Source: DASZUK01 sp963844575 (lineage in GTDB: Bacteria; Actinomycetota; Acidimicrobiia; Acidimicrobiales; RAAP-2). From it: 64,000 bases of DNA. A program made the position numbers and the translations under genes. A model generated the notes under the pieces. That model did no database searches. It was given only the letters and a program-made list of their open reading frames with translations, and was not told the DNA's origin. Shown here one piece after another: positions 59,523 through 64,000 of this stretch. Within the stretch, counting starts at the first letter, position 1. Each line of letters opens with the position of its first letter. Where the stretch lies: NCBI GenBank assembly GCA_963844575.1, contig CAWJOU010000005.1, positions 1,550,001 through 1,614,000 of the forward strand, written 5' to 3'.

Positions 59523-60032
59523 ATGTACCGCTGCGATGAGTGCGAGTTCGCCTACGACCTCGACCGGTACGGATCGGCCGGTGACGCGATCTCCGGTGGT
59601 GCCGACGAGATTGCCCGGCTCCTCGGCGGTCCCGACCGGCCGGCCGACGTCGTCGTCCGCACCCGGCCGCACCCGGACGTCTGGTCCGTCCTCGAGTACG
59701 GCTGCCACGTCCGCGACGTACTGCTCGTCCAGCGGGAGCGGGTGCTGCTGGCCCGGCGCGTCGACTGCCCGTCGTTGCCGTCGATGGGCCGCGACGAGCG
59801 AGTCGAGCACGACGGCTACGCCGAGCAGTCGCCGGTCGACGTCGCCCGTCAGCTCACCGACGCGGCCGGACTGTTCGGCAGCGTCTTGGACCGACTCGGC
59901 CCCGACGACTGGGATCGCTCCGTCGTCTACAACTTCCCGGAGCCGACGGAGCGGTCACTGCGCTGGGTCGCGGTCCATACCGAGCACGAGGTGCGGCACC
60001 ACCGGCTCGACGTCCGGCGTCAGCTTCCCTGA
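59523..60032 (+). CDS. DinB/MDMPI-fold protein
   Basis: A 169-residue helical-bundle protein. The N-terminal MYRCDECEFAYD holds a CxxC pair. The bundle shows DVWSVLEYGCHVRDVLLVQR, then VARQLTDAAGLFGSVLDRLG and VHTEHEVRHHRLDVRR, with three histidines (one near the CHVRD helix, two at HTEHEVRHH) placed to bind a metal as in DinB/mycothiol-dependent isomerase folds. It may be a mycothiol-dependent or detoxification protein; this is not certain. It overlaps the convergent Coq4-like gene by 13 nt. Confidence 0.75.
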   Translation: MYRCDECEFAYDLDRYGSAGDAISGGADEIARLLGGPDRPADVVVRTRPHPDVWSVLEYGCHVRDVLLVQRERVLLARRVDCPSLPSMGRDERVEHDGYAEQSPVDVARQLTDAAGLFGSVLDRLGPDDWDRSVVYNFPEPTERSLRWVAVHTEHEVRHHRLDVRRQLP

Positions 60033-61135
60033 ACCTCGGGGCGATCGCCGCCGGCCGGCCGGTGGACGTCACCCTTCGCCGGGACCGGCATCGTCGAGGC
60101 GAACCGAGGATCGAGCGGGCCGATCCCATAGCCCGCCCGGAGCTCGTCGATGTCGCCGTCGGCGTGGTCCCACAGCGACCACCCCGGATCGAACGTGTCG
60201 GTCGTCGTCGCCGCGCCGCGGGCCCAGGCCACGAAGAACTTCTCCGGGTCGTACGCGCCCGTGGCGTGCCGGGCGACCTCGTTCACCTGGGTGCCGACGT
60301 GCCAGCTGACGATGACCGGGACGATGTGGCCGCTCATCGCGTTGACCTCGTGCATCGTGGCCGTGAACGTCGACACCAGGAGCTCGCCCTGGAGAGACGT
60401 GTTGTAGCCGCTCAGGAGGTGGGTGGCGTCGTGCCGGGTGGCGAAGTGCTCGTTGAGCGCGCCCGCGTCGCCGGGGAACGAGAACCCGTAGCGGTCGTAG
60501 AAGTCGAAGAAGCTCCGGCCGAGGCTCCCCGGTGGGCAGTCGGCCAGCCGGTAGTACGACGCGGCCAGCGCTGGGTCGGTCGCCGCGTCGACGTACGGGG
60601 CCAGTGCCCGTTCGACGTCTGCCGGCGACCATTGCTCGTCCCAGCCGATGCCCGGGATGCTCCGGAGGTTCTCCCGCATCATGTCCCGGCCCATCTCGAC
60701 CGCGTCGCCGGCCGTCCCGAGCTCGATCTGGTGCAGGTAGTCGCCGGTCACGTCGAGCGCGTCCGCGTACCCCAGCAGCCGGTCGACCTTGGTCCCGTCG
60801 AACGTCCCGTCCGCCAGTGCGGCCACGGCCAGGAGCCGGGTCGTCACCTCGGCTTCCCACGGGTCGGGGACCAGCGACGCCAGCTCGTCGGCCGCCACCA
60901 TCGACGGAAGGACCTTCCCCTCGGTGAGTGCCGCAGCCGCCGCCGGCTGTCCGAGGACGTACTGCGACGCCGCCTGGGCCGTCCCCGCTCCGAGGCTCGA
61001 CAGCGGGTCGCGTCCACCGGCGCTCGCCACGACCGCGATGGCCGTGGCGATCGCCGTCGCCTGTGCCGGGGTGGCCGAGAACACCGCCTTGCGGGTACCC
61101 GCGGCCGGGTGTTCGTCAGTCGTTGCCGCCGTCAC
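60020..61135 (-). CDS. Coq4-like protein with TerB-like N-terminal region
   Basis: A 371-residue protein. The region HDATHLLSGYNTSLQGE fits the Coq4 metal-binding motif HDxxH-(x)11-E exactly, and the following helix LLVSTFTATMHEVNAMSGH agrees. Coq4 acts in ubiquinone synthesis (oxidative decarboxylation at C1), but actinobacteria normally make menaquinone. The N-terminal half (TTRLLAVAALADGTFDGTKV DRLLGYADAL) resembles the TerB/acidic-helical fold. No signal peptide is present. Function is unknown; a metal-dependent role on an aromatic or quinone-like substrate is a reasonable guess. Confidence 0.65.
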   Translation of the reverse strand: MTAATTDEHPAAGTRKAVFSATPAQATAIATAIAVVASAGGRDPLSSLGAGTAQAASQYVLGQPAAAAALTEGKVLPSMVAADELASLVPDPWEAEVTTRLLAVAALADGTFDGTKVDRLLGYADALDVTGDYLHQIELGTAGDAVEMGRDMMRENLRSIPGIGWDEQWSPADVERALAPYVDAATDPALAASYYRLADCPPGSLGRSFFDFYDRYGFSFPGDAGALNEHFATRHDATHLLSGYNTSLQGELLVSTFTATMHEVNAMSGHIVPVIVSWHVGTQVNEVARHATGAYDPEKFFVAWARGAATTTDTFDPGWSLWDHADGDIDELRAGYGIGPLDPRFASTMPVPAKGDVHRPAGGDRPEVQGS

Positions 61136-61229
61136 GGGGAACGACAGTACCGGCCGGCTCGGCGTCCGACCGCAGGTGGGAGATCGTGTGAAAATAGAAG
61201 ATCTCGGTGACAGTAAGTCGCCACGAGAA

Positions 61230-61269
61230 GGGCCGTAGCTCAGTGGTCAGAGCAGGGGACTCATAATCC
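61230..61269 (+). pseudogene. 5' half of a tRNA-Met gene (anticodon CAT), truncated
   Basis: GGGCCGTAGCTCAG, then GAGC and GGGGACTCATAATCC match tRNA-Met through the anticodon loop (CTCATAA) and the first three bases of the 3' anticodon stem. The rest (variable loop, T-arm, acceptor 3' strand) is absent, and no 3' half is found in the remaining 2.7 kb. It is probably a scar of recombination at the tRNA. Confidence 0.75.
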
Positions 61270-61404
61270 GTTCAGAATGGCCGAGGGAACCCGTAATACC
61301 TGGTAGATGCCAGTGTTCACCCTGGTAGATGAGTCGAGAATCCGTGCCTGACGCAACGGGTCCGTTCCGGAACGTTGGGCATCGTGTTGGGCATAGACGT
61401 CGCC

Positions 61405-62049
61405 CTACTTGCCGATGATCCATCGAGGTTCGGGCAGTCGGTGCTGGCCATCCGTATTGATGCCCCAGGGACTGAAGATGACGACCGACGGTGTGTCTCC
61501 GAAGGGCATTGGAATTGTGACGGTGCCTGTGACGGTGGCACCTGGGCCCAGCACATCCGAATCGATGAGGGCAGCTGCTTCCGCCGAAGGTGATGCGCTG
61601 TAGTAGGTACCGCTGGCGTCGATGACTCCGATCTGTGCGATCGCCTCGGTGAAGTACGCCGTCCCGCGATTCGTAATCGAGATCATGAGGCTCACGCCTC
61701 CGCCTGTCAGTGGCCCGACTTTCGTCACCACCGTCGCCACGGCCTCGCCTTGCTGGGAGCCGTAGGAGTAGACGGCGCGTCCCTCCGGGAACGGCCCTGT
61801 TGTCGATGAGGCGTCGGTAGTGGGCGTCGTGGCGGGCGGGTTGGTGGTCGTCGTCCCGACCGTCGAGGGCGTCTGGACCCGTCCGGTAGCCGGCGATCCA
61901 ACCGGGATCGCCGACGGACTCGACCCCCGCACAGCGGTCCCGATCAGGATGCCAGCTCCAGCGAGCACCAGGGCGATGGCGACGCGAACGGCCCACCAGA
62001 GAGGCGTTCTGCGCTTGGATGCTCGCTTGTAGATCGTCGGCGGCGTCAT
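61405..62049 (-). CDS. Membrane-anchored secreted protein, function unknown
   Basis: A 214-residue protein. A basic N-terminus (IYKRASKRRTPLWW) precedes one TM helix (AVRVAIALVLAGAGILIG), a Thr/Pro-rich spacer (STVGTTTTNPPATTPTTDAS) and an external domain of about 110 residues (ATVVTKVGPLTGGGVSLMIS; TGTVTIPMPFGDTPSVVIFS) that looks like an Ig/FxLD-type beta-sandwich, similar to DUF4352. ATG 62049 overlaps the stop of the upstream beta-propeller gene, so the two are one operon. Confidence 0.7.
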   Translation of the reverse strand: MTPPTIYKRASKRRTPLWWAVRVAIALVLAGAGILIGTAVRGSSPSAIPVGSPATGRVQTPSTVGTTTTNPPATTPTTDASSTTGPFPEGRAVYSYGSQQGEAVATVVTKVGPLTGGGVSLMISITNRGTAYFTEAIAQIGVIDASGTYYSASPSAEAAALIDSDVLGPGATVTGTVTIPMPFGDTPSVVIFSPWGINTDGQHRLPEPRWIIGK

Positions 62050-63473
62050 CAGGTCTTGGTATGTAGGACGATCTGCAAGTTCACTCCGGTGGAACCCTCC
62101 GAGCCGATCGCCACGCAAGGTCCGGTCGTCGGGCAGTTGATCCCTGAGACACCCTCAACCTCGACGTGACTTAGACCGGTCCCGTCCCGAGACGCGACGG
62201 TCGTCGAAGAGGGCAGACGATCGGATGCCCAGGATTGCCCTCCATTAGTGGTCGAGACGATGACCCCAGTTGGCGAGTTCGTCAGGGCCCCGCTCGCCCA
62301 ACAGATGGAGGCGGACTGGCAGGACACGGCCGCGAGAAAGGCCGGCTGTGGACCCGCCTCGCCATAGGAGACCCAGTGGCGTCCGCCATCGCGGCTGGAA
62401 AGCGCCTGACTTGGCCCGTATGGGGCGGTTGAGTCGACCGCTGGTCCATTGCCGATCGCGACGCAAGCTGTGCGCACGCAGGTAGCCCCCTTGATCTGCA
62501 CCAGGAATGTCGGAACGGAGGCCCACTGCCAGTGACGGCCGCCATCGGTCGTCACGACCGCCGCACCATGGTGGGGAGATGTCGAGCTCGTAGCGATGCC
62601 GACTGCAACACACACGGACGGCGAGGAGCATGAGAGGCCCTGGGGGCTGGCGGGCAAAAAGTTCGGTGGCATCGACCCTCGATCCCACGTCTGCCCGTGG
62701 TCGCTGCTCGTGATGCTTGCCGCCGTCCCGCCCACGGACGACGTTCCAACGCCCACGCAGACGTTGGCGTTCGCGCACGTCAGATCCGTGATGTCGGCTG
62801 TGCTGATGGTGCGGCTCGGCCGCCACGTTGCAGCGTCGCTATCGCTGGTGGCGATCACTGACTGACCATCGGACGAGCGTGCAGCAGCGAAGCAGGTACC
62901 TGGAGTCGGGCACGCGATGTCGCTCGTCAGGCCATCTGATTCCGGGAGGAGTGAACTTGCCCATGAGCGAGCCCCATTCGTTGACTCCTTCACGACGCCG
63001 GCGCCCCCAACTGCAGCCGCTTCGTAGGCGAAGCATCTCGTCGGAGTTGAGCACGTGACGTCAGCCGATTGCCCGGTCGTCTGGGCGTCCGAACCGCGTG
63101 ACCACGTGGCGCCGTCGATCACGCTTGCCACCTTCCATCCGGCAACGGCCGAACTGGGGAGCCGGGTGCCGGATGGAAGGTGAACCGAGTAGGCGAGGAC
63201 GATCACGACGACAAGGGCGGCTGCGGCCACCAATGCCGGCAGTCGCTCTCGTCGAGCGTGCCGCGTCCTTAGGGAAATGGGGAGATTCTGTTCCTCGGGA
63301 GCCGTGATCGTTGCGGCCAAGGGAAGGCCGCCCTGATTCCGTTCGACGAGTACCCTTCGCAGGTCCTCGAGGTTTTCGCCCAGCCGTTCAAGGCGCCCAA
63401 GAAGCAGGACGAGCCGCCGAGCAACTTCATCCGAGAGATCGTCCTCTGCGCCCCATTCAACCCCTCCGCTCAA
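62049..63473 (-). CDS. Membrane-anchored BNR/propeller-repeat protein
   Basis: A 474-residue protein. A cytoplasmic N-terminus with a coiled coil (RRLVLLLGRLERLGENLEDL RRVLVERN) precedes one TM segment (LPALVAAAALVVVIVLAYSV) and an external domain of repeated blades. The blades pair Cys-rich turns (DVTCSTPTRCFAYEA; DLTCANANVCVGVGTSS; GLSCSSPSVCVAVGI) with BNR-type Asp-box strands (STNGARSWASSLL; TTDGGRHWQWAS; TTNGGQSWAS). It is a sialidase/Vps10-like propeller without catalytic residues that I can identify. The coiled coil suggests coupling to a cytoplasmic partner. Confidence 0.75.
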   Translation of the reverse strand: MSGGVEWGAEDDLSDEVARRLVLLLGRLERLGENLEDLRRVLVERNQGGLPLAATITAPEEQNLPISLRTRHARRERLPALVAAAALVVVIVLAYSVHLPSGTRLPSSAVAGWKVASVIDGATWSRGSDAQTTGQSADVTCSTPTRCFAYEAAAVGGAGVVKESTNGARSWASSLLPESDGLTSDIACPTPGTCFAAARSSDGQSVIATSDSDAATWRPSRTISTADITDLTCANANVCVGVGTSSVGGTAASITSSDHGQTWDRGSMPPNFLPASPQGLSCSSPSVCVAVGIATSSTSPHHGAAVVTTDGGRHWQWASVPTFLVQIKGATCVRTACVAIGNGPAVDSTAPYGPSQALSSRDGGRHWVSYGEAGPQPAFLAAVSCQSASICWASGALTNSPTGVIVSTTNGGQSWASDRLPSSTTVASRDGTGLSHVEVEGVSGINCPTTGPCVAIGSEGSTGVNLQIVLHTKT

Positions 63474-63579
63474 CGACTTCCCCTTCGACCTGCTTGACCG
63501 CGTAGACGGCTACATCGGATCGCACCTCTGAACGCTTAAACGAATGAGATCACTCGATGTGACAAATTCTTTCGGAAAA

Positions 63580-64000
63580 TCAGCCTGCGCACTGAAGCGA
63601 CGCGCGCCCTGTCGTCCCTCCCTCAATGTTTCCGTTGACCGCCCACAGCTCGTCCGTCTGGAACGTCGCTGATCCGCTGGTGCATGGATCGTAGGAGTTG
63701 ACCACCAGGTAATCTCCCACGTCTGTCCCACTGGCGGTCGTCCCCACATGGGTGCTACCAACGTAGAGGGAGACTATTGCCGCGAGGCTTTCGCCGGTCA
63801 GGCAACTGATCGTCCCGGCGCCCTGAACGAGAGGCCCGAATGTGGAGCCGATCACCGTCGGTGGATAGGCGTAGCCGGCACAGCCACCTATTGTGACCAG
63901 GCGCGCTGCCGAGCGGCCTCGATGGGCAGCGCCGTTGAAGCTGGAACCCTGCCACGCGGCGTGCAGCGGGTACGACCCGGCGATCTCCGGAGAACCGGGC
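63580..64000 (-). CDS. Secreted-type protein, start outside window
   Basis: The minus-strand frame is open from the window edge to the stop at 63580, about 140 residues: IAGSYPLHAAWQGSSFNGAA, then CAGYAYPPTVIGSTFGPLVQ, CLTGESLAAIVSLYVGSTHV and YDPCTSGSATFQTDELW. Spaced cysteines and Gly/Ser/Thr richness suggest an exported beta-rich protein. No family is recognised. GTG 63855 could give a short product, but homogeneous character upstream indicates that the gene continues beyond the window. Confidence 0.55.
   Translation of the reverse strand, partial: PGSPEIAGSYPLHAAWQGSSFNGAAHRGRSAARLVTIGGCAGYAYPPTVIGSTFGPLVQGAGTISCLTGESLAAIVSLYVGSTHVGTTASGTDVGDYLVVNSYDPCTSGSATFQTDELWAVNGNIEGGTTGRASLQCAG

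Noticed and set aside
61230..61400. Group I intron interrupting the tRNA-Met anticodon region
   Set aside because: No 3' tRNA half downstream and no P/Q/R/S core elements are visible, so a simple truncation is more likely.

Overview
This is a roughly 70% GC bacterial chromosome segment that reads as a high-GC actinobacterium. Acidimicrobiia or a near relative is the best guess; that class assignment is inference. The reasons are: the gene order holA - rpsT - lepA - hrcA - dnaJ - rsmE - HTH - HIT - phoH - ybeY - CNNM - era, then uppS-like - recO - hemW - glyS and ppdK - dnaG - sigA; an F420-type luciferase-like oxidoreductase; a FolP2-type DHPS paralogue; secreted proteins with GYWLVAxDGGxFxFG repeats; frequent GTG starts; many stop/start overlaps; and many genes with a TAnnnT box 6-9 nt before the start codon, the signature of leaderless mRNAs.

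Region 1 (1-12 kb) is accessory DNA: an MFS exporter cut by the window edge with its TetR regulator, tRNA-Ala(GGC), several toxin-antitoxin (TA) modules in different states of decay, MerR/SnoaL and MarR/VOC divergent pairs with visible operators, and an ECF42-type sigma factor gene with its DGPF partner. An IS481-family element with a 6-bp target duplication splits the sigma gene. Four copies of a palindrome-ended repeat bracket two TA modules.

Region 2 (12-51.5 kb) is mostly housekeeping: leuS; an oxidoreductase/PAC2/phosphotransferase operon; thioredoxin-folP2-holA; translation and heat-shock genes with a CIRCE operator at hrcA; the phoH-ybeY-CNNM-era run; dinG; a UppS-like protein without the catalytic motif; recO-hemW; glyS; a DrrAB-like ABC exporter with a divergent MarR regulator; pyruvate phosphate dikinase; and dnaG-sigA. 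A 1.5-kb ISL3-like element carrying a TPR/membrane passenger gene and no transposase is inserted at the era stop codon. It splits a 17-bp tandem repeat array in which both era and dinG terminate.

Region 3 (51.5-64 kb) is again accessory. tRNA-Asn(GTT) has its 3' end duplicated 1.1 kb away, with a small nucleotidyltransferase TA-like pair between the copies. Then come large secreted repeat proteins (one with an internal 0.3-kb duplication and a frameshift in a G tract), a DUF4258/DUF2283 TA pair with a broken toxin, a DinB-fold protein, a Coq4-like protein, and the 5' half of a tRNA-Met gene. The window ends in a cluster of membrane-anchored or secreted beta-propeller-like genes.

Nothing here is a proven new defence or metabolic system. 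The observations I rate highest are the transposase-less ISL3-like element with its passenger gene, the repeat that brackets TA modules, the G-tract frameshift in the duplicated surface protein, the UppS-like pseudoenzyme and the Coq4-like protein.
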